64,000 nt of DNA. It comes from Paenibacillus taichungensis. GTDB taxonomy: Bacteria > Bacillota > Bacilli > Paenibacillales > Paenibacillaceae. The stretch spans positions 806,001-870,000 of the forward strand of contig NZ_JABMCC010000121.1 in the NCBI RefSeq assembly GCF_013359905.1. Direction: 5' to 3'. Below, piece after piece: positions 51,382 to 59,681 of the stretch (its first letter is position 1; every line of letters begins with the position of its first letter). The translations under genes were made by a program, and so were the position numbers. The notes below the pieces were generated by a model, which saw nothing but the letters and a program-made list of their open reading frames with translations, was not told the origin of the DNA and did not search any database.

Positions 51382-51927
51382 ATGACAGATCTGAAAGCGT
51401 ATCATTATTTTGAAAAAAGGGTTGGACCATTCCGCAATCTCTCCAGTTTGTCCGAGCAGGATGCAGAAGCCGTTGCGCAGCATATCAGGCAGGGAGGCCG
51501 GAATTTTGCCAGTCAGCGATCAGCAGATTACATGATGATTCGAAGAGAACTTGAGCGGAAAGCGTACGAGCAGTTTATCTCCAAAGGTGGGAAACCGACC
51601 AACCGTTATCCTCACTATATGACCCTGGGTGCATGCGCGTGGTTGGAATCTTGGTATACCGAACCGGATTGGGTCACGATCTCATGGGAGAATCTGCCTG
51701 CTGATTCCGTAAGTTTTACCTACGGCGATTTGTTTCCAACGATGCGTTATATCGATGATAAACCTTATCGTAAGCAGGTCTACACGAAAGATGAAATACT
51801 GGACATTATTCAATCCTATGGCTGGCCTCAGGAATGGAATCAACAGGGTGATCTCGGACCGGAGCGTTATATCGAAGTACAGGTGTGGAACGAGAGAATT
51901 ATCAGACCATATCGTTACCTTGATTGA
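51382..51927 (+). CDS. Conserved-looking protein of unknown function
   Basis: A 181-residue cytoplasmic protein with no signal or helices. Tryptophan- and tyrosine-rich segments (YPHYMTLGACAWLESWYTEP; SYGWPQEWNQQG; RYIEVQVWNERIIRPY) suggest a compact alpha/beta fold. I do not recognise a family; the first 70 residues are charged and helical (YMMIRRELERKAYEQFISKG). GGAGGTGGT precedes ATG 51382. Its upstream region holds the fragment of the structured repeat and the 10-bp inverted repeat. Confidence 0.75.
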   Translation: MTDLKAYHYFEKRVGPFRNLSSLSEQDAEAVAQHIRQGGRNFASQRSADYMMIRRELERKAYEQFISKGGKPTNRYPHYMTLGACAWLESWYTEPDWVTISWENLPADSVSFTYGDLFPTMRYIDDKPYRKQVYTKDEILDIIQSYGWPQEWNQQGDLGPERYIEVQVWNERIIRPYRYLD

Positions 51928-52076
51928 TATGCGAAATGGATGAAGAAATTCAGTTGAATGGACTGTTCAAAAAAGTAGGAGCAGGAATGATAACACCACC
52001 GTATCCGAATATTCGTCCTGCCGTGTACAATAGGGGGAAAAAGTCTTAAACCTAACCATAGAAGGGGATGCTTGAG

Positions 52077-53111
52077 ATGCATGATCGGCTGCCAAAGAAA
52101 CCCTCTTCCTGCTGCTGCGCTGCAAGCCGAGACGGTAAGTTGGAGGAAAAGAGTCTGCCAGAGGAAACGGCTGCAGCGGTAGAGGCTGTTGAGGACAAAC
52201 CATCCAGTCATACCAGTTATACAGCTGATTTCACGATAGCTCTAACCAATAGAGCAGAGAAGAAAGAAAGCATTCGTATTGAAGGTGGGCGTTTCTTGAT
52301 GGGTACGAATGACCCCGAAGCTTTTGAAGCAGATGGGGAAGGCCCCGTCAGGGAAGTTCAGGTGAAATCCTTTTATCTGGATGCCTGTACGGTAACCAAT
52401 GCAGAATTTGCACAGTTTGTTCGTGAGACGGGGTATCGGACTGAGGCGGAGCGGTTTGGCTGGTCTTTTGTTTTTCATCTGTTCGTTTCTCCGGAAACGG
52501 CGACTCAAGTTCGAAACGTGGTTCAACAGACACCCTGGTGGTGGGTTGTTGAAGGTGCGGATTGGGCTCATCCCGAAGGACCCGAATCTCATGTGAATGA
52601 TCGCTCTGATCATCCGGTTCTTCATATCTCATGGAATGATGCCAATGCCTATTGCCGCTGGGCGGGTAAACGTCTGCCCACAGAAGCCGAATGGGAGTAC
52701 GCAGCCCGAGGTGGCCTAATTCAGAAAAAATATCCCTGGGGCGATACGTTAAGGCCAGATGGACAGCACTATTGCAACATTTGGCAGGGGGTATTTCCAA
52801 CGAAAAATAATGCAGCCGACGGTTATGCAGGCACCGCTCCATCTCAATCGTTTCCTCCCAATGCATACGGACTTTATAATATGTCAGGCAATGTATGGGA
52901 GTGGTGCGCAGACAACTACGTTACGGATCATGAGAAGGCTACGGCTGCTGACACGGAATTATCTCCTCATGAAGATCGCAAGGTGTTAAAAGGCGGTTCC
53001 TACCTATGCCACCGTTCCTACTGCAATCGCTATAGAGTGGCGGCGAGAATTCCCAACACGCCTGATACATCTACTGGGCATATTGGTTTCAGATGCGCAG
53101 CGGATGTATAG
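52077..53111 (+). CDS. Formylglycine-generating enzyme (FGE)
   Basis: A 344-residue FGE-sulfatase-domain protein. FLMGTNDPEAFEADGEGPVR, then LPTEAEWEYAARGG and GNVWEWC, are the family core. The active-site pair is present: GGSYLCHRSYCNRYR with C311 and C316, which bind copper and oxidise a substrate cysteine in C-x-P-x-R to formylglycine in sulfatases. Many FGE-like proteins lack these cysteines, so this one should be active. A CCC cluster near residue 12 is odd. No sulfatase lies in the window. ATG 52077 has GAAGGGG 9 nt upstream. Confidence 0.88.
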   Translation: MHDRLPKKPSSCCCAASRDGKLEEKSLPEETAAAVEAVEDKPSSHTSYTADFTIALTNRAEKKESIRIEGGRFLMGTNDPEAFEADGEGPVREVQVKSFYLDACTVTNAEFAQFVRETGYRTEAERFGWSFVFHLFVSPETATQVRNVVQQTPWWWVVEGADWAHPEGPESHVNDRSDHPVLHISWNDANAYCRWAGKRLPTEAEWEYAARGGLIQKKYPWGDTLRPDGQHYCNIWQGVFPTKNNAADGYAGTAPSQSFPPNAYGLYNMSGNVWEWCADNYVTDHEKATAADTELSPHEDRKVLKGGSYLCHRSYCNRYRVAARIPNTPDTSTGHIGFRCAADV

Positions 53112-53147
53112 TATGTTGGTTTGCTTGTTTGTAGAATAAGGCTCGGT

Positions 53148-54254
53148 CTATTTCACCCGAATGAGTAATCCAAACAGACCCAGTACAGAAAAGGCCAGAA
53201 ATGCTGTAGTGTTGGAGAACATCTCAATGGTGTAACCCGCTATCGATGAACCTATGAACTGCCCCGCACCAAGCGCGAGAAAAGCAAGGCTGATCCCAAT
53301 GGACGTATTTGGACGAAATAGCCTGGTCGCCCACACGATGAATACACTGGTCAGGAAGATATAGGTACTGCCAAACATAACGGCTGAGACCAGGCTGGCG
53401 GCCATCGATGGAAGAAGGATAATGCCAAGTGAAACAGATAACAGCAGAAGGCCTATCCGATAGGACCATCCAATTCCGATGCGTTCAATAATGCGGCCAG
53501 CACACCCGCCGAGAATCCCCATAATCCCCATCACAATCCAGAACAGCACGGCTTCCGAATCGGAGGCCCCCTTTTCGTCCGTAAGGAAGTTTCGGGCAAA
53601 GGTCCAATAGATCGCAGAACTGATACCTGTCAGAAGGGAAGCCATGAGCAGAGCTACACCGGGTCTGGTCGGCTTCATGCATCTCCAAAGGGACTTGGTA
53701 CAAGGCTCTGTTTTGCGTGGGGAAAGAACACGTCTATTCCATAACACCACTACAACACCGAGTACAGCGAAGAAGATGTAGGTCAAACGCCAATACTCGG
53801 TGAATAGCCAGTAGATCGGACCGGATACGATAATGCCAAAGCTGGTACCTGTGTTAATCCAGCTGTTTCCTCTGGCTTGCTGATCAGGCGCAAGCTCAGC
53901 ATAGACGGTGTTACCCAATGCAGGAGAGGCTAAGCCTGTACTTAATCCGGCAAGAAATACGCCTAGTGTGAGAACAAATACGTTTGGAGACAAGGCAATG
54001 CCCAATAAACCGAGCACAGCACTAACACCCGCTATTTGAATGACATGATAGTGCCCGATGCGATTAATTAACAGTGGAGCACTAAGTAGAGACAGGCAGT
54101 ACGCAATGTAGGTTGCGGAATTGATTGCTCCGGATTGGGCATCGTCCAGTTGGAGTGCTTCCGAGATCTCTGGCATAAACAGCCCATAGCTGAATCTCCC
54201 GAATGCATAACATACAGCGATAAGGGCAATCCCTGGGAAAATAATTTTTTTCAT
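53148..54254 (-). CDS. MFS transporter (CynX/YfcJ-like)
   Basis: A 368-residue major-facilitator protein with about 12 helices. The N-terminal GIALIAVCYAFGRFSYGLFM and R-I-G-H-Y-x-V-I-x-x-A-G between helices 2 and 3 match this branch, as does RGNSWINTGTSFGIIVSGP. It should export or import a small molecule. Start 54254 is chosen because AAAGGCGG is 8 nt away. It is downstream of the TetR gene on the same strand; a copy of a 19-bp operator sits between them. Confidence 0.85.
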   Translation of the reverse strand: MKKIIFPGIALIAVCYAFGRFSYGLFMPEISEALQLDDAQSGAINSATYIAYCLSLLSAPLLINRIGHYHVIQIAGVSAVLGLLGIALSPNVFVLTLGVFLAGLSTGLASPALGNTVYAELAPDQQARGNSWINTGTSFGIIVSGPIYWLFTEYWRLTYIFFAVLGVVVVLWNRRVLSPRKTEPCTKSLWRCMKPTRPGVALLMASLLTGISSAIYWTFARNFLTDEKGASDSEAVLFWIVMGIMGILGGCAGRIIERIGIGWSYRIGLLLLSVSLGIILLPSMAASLVSAVMFGSTYIFLTSVFIVWATRLFRPNTSIGISLAFLALGAGQFIGSSIAGYTIEMFSNTTAFLAFSVLGLFGLLIRVK

Positions 54255-54271
54255 CAAATCCACCGCCTTTT

Positions 54272-54290
54272 AGATAGAACGATCATTATA
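54272..54290 (-). promoter_or_regulatory. TetR-type operator, copy 1 (before the MFS gene)
   Basis: AGATAGAACGATCATTATA is identical to 54901-54919. On the minus strand it begins TATAAT (54285-54290), which would be the -10 of the MFS promoter, so binding would block polymerase. The core GAACGATC/GATCGTTC is the kind of inverted repeat bound by TetR/QacR-type repressors. Confidence 0.65.
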
Positions 54291-54303
54291 TTTTCTTTGA
54301 AAT

Positions 54304-54331
54304 AAAAAAGTGAGTTGAACTACTAACTCAC
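54304..54331 (-). terminator. Terminator of the TetR gene
   Basis: Read on the minus strand, GTGAGTT (54331-54325) pairs with AACTCAC (54316-54310), followed by TTTTTT. It isolates the TetR gene from the MFS gene, so the latter needs its own promoter. Confidence 0.75.
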
Positions 54332-54342
54332 CCGGTGTGGGA

Positions 54343-54873
54343 CTACTTGAAACTATTTTGCGTCATGTCAATGAGTTCCCGACATACGCTATTTACATTT
54401 TCTGTCTCAGCGAGTGCAGTAGAACCCTCCAGCAGCAGGTTAAATTGCAGCACTGCACGATCACTTGCGGCAGGATCAAGATTTTTGATCAAGGTCATCA
54501 CATGTTTCTTATGCGCGTTGACAGTTTGTACTATGACGTTGTCTGGATCTCCGCCAAATTCCTCCTTGGCACGCAGAAACAAACATCCTCTTGACTCATG
54601 CTCCATCAACCAGCGTGAATGTCCTTCCGCCAGATTGAGGAATACGTGCTGCGCTTTGTTGTCGGCATACTGCCGCAACTGTTCCAGATAGCGCTGTTCT
54701 CGCCGCCGAAGTACTTCAACAATGAGATCATCCTTGGAGTTGAAGTGATTATATAATGTCATGATGGCAATCCCGGCATCTGTGATGATTCGCTTCAAGC
54801 CGATAGAATGAAAGCCGTGCAGGTAGAATAATTCCTCAGCCACGTTCAACAGCATTTCCTTTTTGCTGCTCAT
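54343..54873 (-). CDS. TetR/AcrR-family regulator
   Basis: A 176-residue regulator. Residues 1-50 hold the DNA-binding helix-turn-helix: AEELFYLHGFHSIGLKRIIT, then DAGIAIMTLYNHFNSKDDL, the standard TetR pattern. The ligand domain (about 55-176) carries an RSW-like LNLAEGHSRWLMEHESRGC. It probably represses the MFS gene and its own, because the same 19-bp site precedes both. ATG 54873 has AAAGGAG about 13 nt away, so the true start might be slightly different. Confidence 0.85.
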   Translation of the reverse strand: MSSKKEMLLNVAEELFYLHGFHSIGLKRIITDAGIAIMTLYNHFNSKDDLIVEVLRRREQRYLEQLRQYADNKAQHVFLNLAEGHSRWLMEHESRGCLFLRAKEEFGGDPDNVIVQTVNAHKKHVMTLIKNLDPAASDRAVLQFNLLLEGSTALAETENVNSVCRELIDMTQNSFK

Positions 54874-54900
54874 AGGAAGTAATACGCTCCTTTCAGAATA

Positions 54901-54919
54901 AGATAGAACGATCATTATA
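54901..54919 (-). promoter_or_regulatory. TetR-type operator, copy 2 (before the TetR gene)
   Basis: A perfect copy of the 19-bp site at 54272. It lies just downstream of the TetR promoter, near the expected transcript start, so it should allow autorepression. Confidence 0.65.
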
Positions 54920-54924
54920 CTTCT

Positions 54925-54953
54925 AAAATATAGAAAATGGCTCACATTGTCAA
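54925..54953 (-). promoter_or_regulatory. Promoter of the TetR gene
   Basis: On the minus strand, TTGACA (54953-54948), a 17-bp spacer and TATTTT (54930-54925) form a strong sigma-A promoter. It overlaps the last codons of the DeoR gene. Confidence 0.6.
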
Positions 54954-55720
54954 ATGCTGTGAACCATTTCGATTTCCATTTGGTGAAGAGCATCTGTCCA
55001 TTCTGTGGGACATCCAGAATCTGTGATCACCATGGATATTTGATTTATTGGTGCAATCTGGGCGAAGGTGGAACGTCCAAACTTGGTATGATCAGCTACC
55101 AAAATGGCTTCCTCCGCACGCTCCATCATTTTGCGGGAGATGAGTGCCTCTTCCAGCACATAATCTGTGATCCCATCCGTTAACGAAACGCCGCCTGCTG
55201 AGATGAACGCCTTGTTGACTTTGAATTGACTGAGTAATTCATGAGCAATGGGTCCAGTAGAGGCTTGTACGACCGGGGTGACTTCTCCTCCTGCGAAAAT
55301 GATTTTGCCTGCAAACTCCTCCAGTGCACAGGTAAGAATGGGGACGGAGTTGGTTATGACGGTCACCTGAGACCGATGTCGCAACTGTCGCATGATCTCT
55401 AGCGTTGTTGTGCCGTTGTCCAGCATTACGGTCTCTCCATCCTCAATCAGAGAGGCAGCTGCCACGCCAATAGCCTGCTTTTCGTTCAGTTGAAGCTGCG
55501 CACGCTTTTGAAATGGAGCTTCGATCATGCCTGAACGTACACGTACAGCACCTCCGTATACTTTGCGCAATTCGCCTTCCTTTTCAAGTCGGTCCAGATC
55601 CCGCCGAATCGTCTCCGTGGATACCTGGAACAGATCCGCCAGAACCTGTACCTGAACTTTGCCCTGGGTAGCAAGTTGGATAAGAATGGTGTGTCTGCGT
55701 TCTTCATACGTTAAAGACAT
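54950..55720 (-). CDS. DeoR/GlpR-family regulator
   Basis: A 256-residue regulator with an N-terminal DeoR helix-turn-helix (about residues 6-57: RRHTILIQLATQGKVQVQVL, then STETIRRDLDRLEKEGELR, a family signature) and a C-terminal sugar-phosphate isomerase-like domain (VMLDNGTTTLEI, TNSVPIL, LVADHTKFG). DeoR-type proteins bind sugar phosphates. It is divergent from the metallophosphoesterase-EamA-GH43 genes and is likely their repressor. GGAGG lies before the ATG. Confidence 0.88.
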   Translation of the reverse strand: MSLTYEERRHTILIQLATQGKVQVQVLADLFQVSTETIRRDLDRLEKEGELRKVYGGAVRVRSGMIEAPFQKRAQLQLNEKQAIGVAAASLIEDGETVMLDNGTTTLEIMRQLRHRSQVTVITNSVPILTCALEEFAGKIIFAGGEVTPVVQASTGPIAHELLSQFKVNKAFISAGGVSLTDGITDYVLEEALISRKMMERAEEAILVADHTKFGRSTFAQIAPINQISMVITDSGCPTEWTDALHQMEIEMVHSI

Positions 55721-55872
55721 GTTTGTGCCTCCTGAAGTTTCGATTCTAAGTTCTATTTATTCTAGAGTTGTGAGATAGTGTGGATTGTTGTTGCTTTAAT
55801 AGTTTATGTTGGAGAGAAGACCTTGTCAATTTTGAAATGGATATAAGGAGTATATTCTGTTCTTAATATGTA

Positions 55873-55901
55873 TTGACAGCAATATGATGTGACGATAAGA
55901 T
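55873..55901 (+). promoter_or_regulatory. Promoter of the metallophosphoesterase transcript
   Basis: TTGACA (55873-55878), a 17-bp spacer and TAAGAT (55896-55901) are a strong sigma-A promoter. It gives a leader of about 75 nt. Confidence 0.65.
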
Positions 55902-55906
55902 CATAT

Positions 55907-55941
55907 AAAACAACGTAAAACCACAACAAACAACATTAAAA
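55907..55941. promoter_or_regulatory. Direct repeats, candidate DeoR operator
   Basis: AAACAACGTAAAA (from 55908) and AAACAACATTAAA (from 55928) are near-copies about 20-21 bp apart, two helical turns, just at the expected transcript start. DeoR/GlpR-type repressors commonly use such repeated sites. The regulator gene lies 190 nt away, divergently. Confidence 0.5.
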
Positions 55942-55982
55942 ACTTTAGTCCATAGTACATGGATCAACAGGGAGGAAAAAGG

Positions 55983-56948
55983 GTGAAACGTCAGCTTGGT
56001 TTTCAAAAAAATGGAACATTCAAAATCGTGCAATTTACAGATCTACACTGGAAGGATGGGCGACCTGAAGATCTTCGGACCGGGCAGTTAATGAAGACGG
56101 TCATTGAAGCGGAACAACCCGATCTGGTTGTCTTTACAGGCGACGTCATTTACACGGGACCGGTTGATCCTGGCAATAAGGAATGTGAACACCCGGAGCA
56201 GGCATTCCGGGATGCTGTGTCGGTAGTGGAAGAGCGTGGTATTCCGTGGGCTTTTGTATATGGCAACCATGATACAGAGAATCGGATTACCCCCGATGGA
56301 TTAATGGATGTGATTCAGGAGCATGCCCATAATGTGACAGAACCTGGTCCACGTGAAATTGCGGGACTAGGCAATTACACACTGGAGATTGCCGGAGCGG
56401 ATGGCCGTCCGGCAGCAGTGTTGTATTTACTCGATTCAGGGAACTATTCCCAGTTCGAGTCCATTCCCGGTTATGGGTGGATTCAGCCCAATCAGATCCA
56501 GTGGCTGATGTCTGAATCCACACGCGTCAATCCCGGCCGCTGCCGCGGGGAGAAGCTCCCAGCCTTGGCGTTTTTCCATATCCCGATTCCTGAATATCAG
56601 TCCATGTGGGACACACAGACCTGTTACGGCAGCAAATACGAACCTGTCTGCTCTGCCCAAGTGAACTCGGGTCTGTTCTCTGCACTGCTGGAGATGGGCG
56701 ATGTGATGGGGAGCTTTTGCGGACATGATCATGTGAATGATTTTCAGGGGACTTACCATGGCATTCGTCTCTGCTACGGGCGTTCGAGTGGACACAGCAC
56801 ATATGGAAGGGAAGGTATGCTGCGCGGAGGACGGGTTATTCAATTGCAGGCGGGACAACGCAGCTTTGATACCTGGCTTCGACTGGAAGACGGATCGGTC
56901 GTGAAGGAACAGCCAGAACATCAACCTGAGAGCACTTCCGCACATTAG
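55983..56948 (+). CDS. Calcineurin-like metallophosphoesterase
   Basis: A 321-residue metallophosphoesterase. The core motifs are present: FTDLHW (D-x-H), VVFTGDVIY (GD), YGNHD (GNHD), FFHIPIPEY (H) and CGHDHVND (GHDH). This combination binds two metals and cleaves phosphate esters; the branch resembles Purple-acid/Ser-Thr-like DCR2-type enzymes. No signal peptide is seen. GTG 55983 has GGGAGG at 7 nt; an ATG at 55959 lies before it. It is the first of three genes under the DeoR site. Confidence 0.87.
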   Translation: MKRQLGFQKNGTFKIVQFTDLHWKDGRPEDLRTGQLMKTVIEAEQPDLVVFTGDVIYTGPVDPGNKECEHPEQAFRDAVSVVEERGIPWAFVYGNHDTENRITPDGLMDVIQEHAHNVTEPGPREIAGLGNYTLEIAGADGRPAAVLYLLDSGNYSQFESIPGYGWIQPNQIQWLMSESTRVNPGRCRGEKLPALAFFHIPIPEYQSMWDTQTCYGSKYEPVCSAQVNSGLFSALLEMGDVMGSFCGHDHVNDFQGTYHGIRLCYGRSSGHSTYGREGMLRGGRVIQLQAGQRSFDTWLRLEDGSVVKEQPEHQPESTSAH

Positions 56949-56990
56949 AGAATATAGAAGAGCAAGGCATTAGAGAGGAACGTTTTGATT

Positions 56991-57848
56991 ATGATTTTAC
57001 CTATAGTTCTGGTGCTCGCTTCCGGGATGGCTCACGCTGTCTGGAGTATGTTCACCAAACGCAGTTTAAACAAAAGTGTGTTTTTATGGTCCATCATGAT
57101 GATTCCAACCGTAATACTGCTGCCTGTGCTTATTGTGGAATTGGTACGGGAACCTTTATCCATGCCAGCCTATGCACTACTCGTGTTATCGATGGCGCTG
57201 CAAGCCTTGTATTCCTGGCTGCTATCGCAGACGTATGAATTGGGCGATTTGTCGCAGATTTATCCGATTATGCGGGGAACGAGCACCTTGTTGGTGCCAT
57301 TGATCGGTGTTGCTTTTCTGGGGGAAACGTTATCCATGTTCGGCTGGCTAGGTATTGCCTGCATGATTGTAGGATTTACGGTGCTGAGTGGTGTGGGAAG
57401 TAGAGTTGGCAAATCTGGCTCAAGTGTAACAGGATCAAAGCCGGTGCTTATGGCCTTATGTGTCGGGTTATGTACAACCAGTTATGTGTTCGTGGACAAA
57501 TTAAATCTAGAGCATATTTCACCCCTGTCGTTACTTGAAGTGACGAACATTGGCTTTGTTGCCGGCTTGACTCCGGCGCTGCTCGCTTCCCGCCAACTGC
57601 GTCAGGAGTGGCAGAAGAACCGATCAACCATTATGCTGGGAGCGCTGCTGAATCCGGGCTCGTACTTGTTGTTTCTGTTTGCATTGCAGCAGGCGCCAAT
57701 GGCTAGACTGGGCCCGCTTCGGGAAGTAGGAACGGTATTCGCTGCCTTCCTCGGTATTTTGTTATTGAAAGAACAGCAGGGGAAGAAGCGCATTCTCTGT
57801 TCCATCGTTATTTTTGGCGGCATATTGCTGATTGGTATGTGGGGTTAA
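56991..57848 (+). CDS. EamA/DMT-family transporter
   Basis: A 285-residue membrane protein with about ten helices in two EamA repeats. First: MAHAVWSMFTKRSLN, YELGDLSQIYPIMRGTSTLL, GLAIACMIVGF-like. Second: VTNIGFVAGLTPALL, APMARLGPLREVGTVFAAFL. DMT transporters move metabolites such as sugars or amino acids. ATG 56991 is given; TTG 56985 is equally possible with GAGAGGAA upstream. It lies 42 nt after the metallophosphoesterase. Confidence 0.85.
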   Translation: MILPIVLVLASGMAHAVWSMFTKRSLNKSVFLWSIMMIPTVILLPVLIVELVREPLSMPAYALLVLSMALQALYSWLLSQTYELGDLSQIYPIMRGTSTLLVPLIGVAFLGETLSMFGWLGIACMIVGFTVLSGVGSRVGKSGSSVTGSKPVLMALCVGLCTTSYVFVDKLNLEHISPLSLLEVTNIGFVAGLTPALLASRQLRQEWQKNRSTIMLGALLNPGSYLLFLFALQQAPMARLGPLREVGTVFAAFLGILLLKEQQGKKRILCSIVIFGGILLIGMWG

Positions 57849-57920
57849 TGGAATTCCAGTATTTGGAGATATGGTGTATACTCATGGTTAATGAATCGCT
57901 TTCATGAGGAGGATGAACCA

Positions 57921-58807
57921 TTGAACGTGCACCGTTTAGAAGATATTCATTTTCGTGATCCCTACATACTGGCAATACCATCGCGCAAGAAATATTATTT
58001 ATACGGCTCTATCGGGCAAATGTGTGGAAAGGCCCAGCCATCGGTTTTGATGTCTATGAGAGTGAAGACCTGATCCATTGGAGCGGTCCTTCCCCATGCT
58101 TCCGTGCACCAGCGGACTTCTGGTCCGATCACCACTATTGGGCCCCGGAAGTCTATGAATGGGAAGGACGCTTTTATATGTTTGCCAGTTTCAAGGCAGA
58201 AGGTGTTCCACGGGTAACAGGAGTGTTGGTGGCTGATCAGCCGGAAGGGCCTTTTGAATTGTGGTGTCGCTCCCTGACGCCTCCCGATTGGGAATGCCTG
58301 GACGGTACATTGTATGTGGACGATCAGGGTGATCCGTGGATGATCTTTTGCAAGGAATGGGTGCAGGTGGAGGATGGTGAGATGTACGCGGTACGTCTGA
58401 AACCCGATCTGAAAGGAACGATAGGCAAACCTGATCTGTTATTCAAAGCTTCCGAAGCCTCATGGTCTGTCGGAGGTGGAGAACAGCGAAACCGTTATGT
58501 CACGGATGGTCCGTTTCTGTATCGGATGCAAAATGATGAACTCGTCATGATGTGGTCCACATCCGGTCAAGACGGTTATACACTGGGACTAGCCCGCTCG
58601 GTGTCCGGCAAACCGCAAGGTCCATGGAAGCAGGATGAGAAGCCGTTGTTCGCCAATAATGGAGGACATGGGATGCTGTTTCGAACGTTTGAAGGACAAT
58701 TGTGTCTCACCATTCATGCTCCGAACAATCATCCGAATGAACGACCTGTTATTTTCCGCATGCAGGAGAATCATGGACAACTGACGCTTATGGTTAACCC
58801 AACGTAA
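57921..58807 (+). pseudogene. GH43-like glycoside hydrolase, split by a TG-dinucleotide frameshift
   Basis: A GH43-type beta-propeller hydrolase in two frames. TTG 57921 (GAGGAGGATG upstream) opens a frame with FRDPYILAIP and YYLYGSIGQM; from about 58022 a second frame continues WKGPAIGFDVYESEDLIHW to the end (DHHYWAPEVYEWEGRFYMF, LDGTLYVDD, VTDGPFLYR). The join has TGTGTG; with one TG removed, M-W-K-G reads straight through. Either the gene is inactivated (or phase-variable) or the read has a 2-base error. The intact protein would have about 294 residues and act on arabinan- or xylan-type side chains. Confidence 0.8.
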
Positions 58808-58887
58808 CGTAAAATGCAGAAAATGCAGATCACGTATTCGGAAAAGGCAGGCACTGGCCTAATCGCTTATTCAATCTTCTTCATTTG

Positions 58888-58970
58888 ATCCCCTCAGGGT
58901 AAATGATCTTAAGGAACATCTGTTCAGATGAGCCTAGGATGACTGCCTGAGGGGATTTGTTTATTTTATC
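58888..58970 (+). terminator. Long-loop Rho-independent terminator
   Basis: ATCCCCTCAGG (58888-58898) pairs perfectly with CCTGAGGGGAT (58946-58956) and is followed by TTGTTTATTTT. The 47-nt loop is unusually large. Confidence 0.7.
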
Positions 58971-59078
58971 GCAGGTACTCAAACATGATATATTGGAAGG
59001 AGTAGCGTGTCGGTAATGTAAAAGTGAGCAGTGATAGCTCTATAATGAAATGGACAGAGTGACGGGGAGAGACGTTAT

Positions 59079-59630
59079 ATGCTGCATGAGGAAAAGTTGA
59101 TTCAGGCGATTACGGAGCATGACCAATTAATGCATGACCTGAGGCGGGTTCGCAGTCTTGATCTGCCTCAGTGTTACATAGGTGCGGGGTATATTCGCAA
59201 TTATATCTGGGATGTGCTTCATGGCTATCCTCTTCGCGAACTACACAGCGATATTGATGTGGTTTACTACGATACGGAAGACATGCGTGAGAAGCGTGAC
59301 CTGCTGCTGGAACAAATGCTTCGCGATCAGACAGGCAATTCCAAATGGTCGGTGAAAAATCAGGCTAGGATGCATCTGCGCAATGGAAACGAGCCCTATC
59401 AATCCACAGAAGATGCCCTTCGATATTGGCCAGAAATCGTCACAGCCATAGGTGTGCGGTTAGATGAACAGGGTCAGGTGCGTATCTGTGCCCCACATGG
59501 GCTGGAGGATCTGTATGCGTTAATCGTACGCCAAAGTCCGTTTTTCTCGGATGCAGGCTACTATAATCATCGTGTTGAGAAGAAATGCTGGCAACAGCAG
59601 TGGTCCCAGCTCACGATCATAAAATCCTGA
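59079..59630 (+). CDS. DUF925-like nucleotidyltransferase family protein
   Basis: A 183-residue protein. YIGAGYIRNYIWDVLHGYPL and HSDIDVVYYD (about residues 32-67) match the G-x-x-x-R-N-x-x-W-D and D-I-D metal pair of the nucleotidyltransferase-like DUF925 family; WSVKNQARMH and CAPHGLEDLYALIVRQSP follow. It probably binds metal and a nucleotide but no reaction is established. The gene stands on its own, with a GGGGAG site before ATG 59079. Confidence 0.8.
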   Translation: MLHEEKLIQAITEHDQLMHDLRRVRSLDLPQCYIGAGYIRNYIWDVLHGYPLRELHSDIDVVYYDTEDMREKRDLLLEQMLRDQTGNSKWSVKNQARMHLRNGNEPYQSTEDALRYWPEIVTAIGVRLDEQGQVRICAPHGLEDLYALIVRQSPFFSDAGYYNHRVEKKCWQQQWSQLTIIKS

Positions 59631-59681
59631 ATCAAGGCATGTGACGGTAGTGAAGGTCCGAGAAGGAGTGTTACTGGATTT

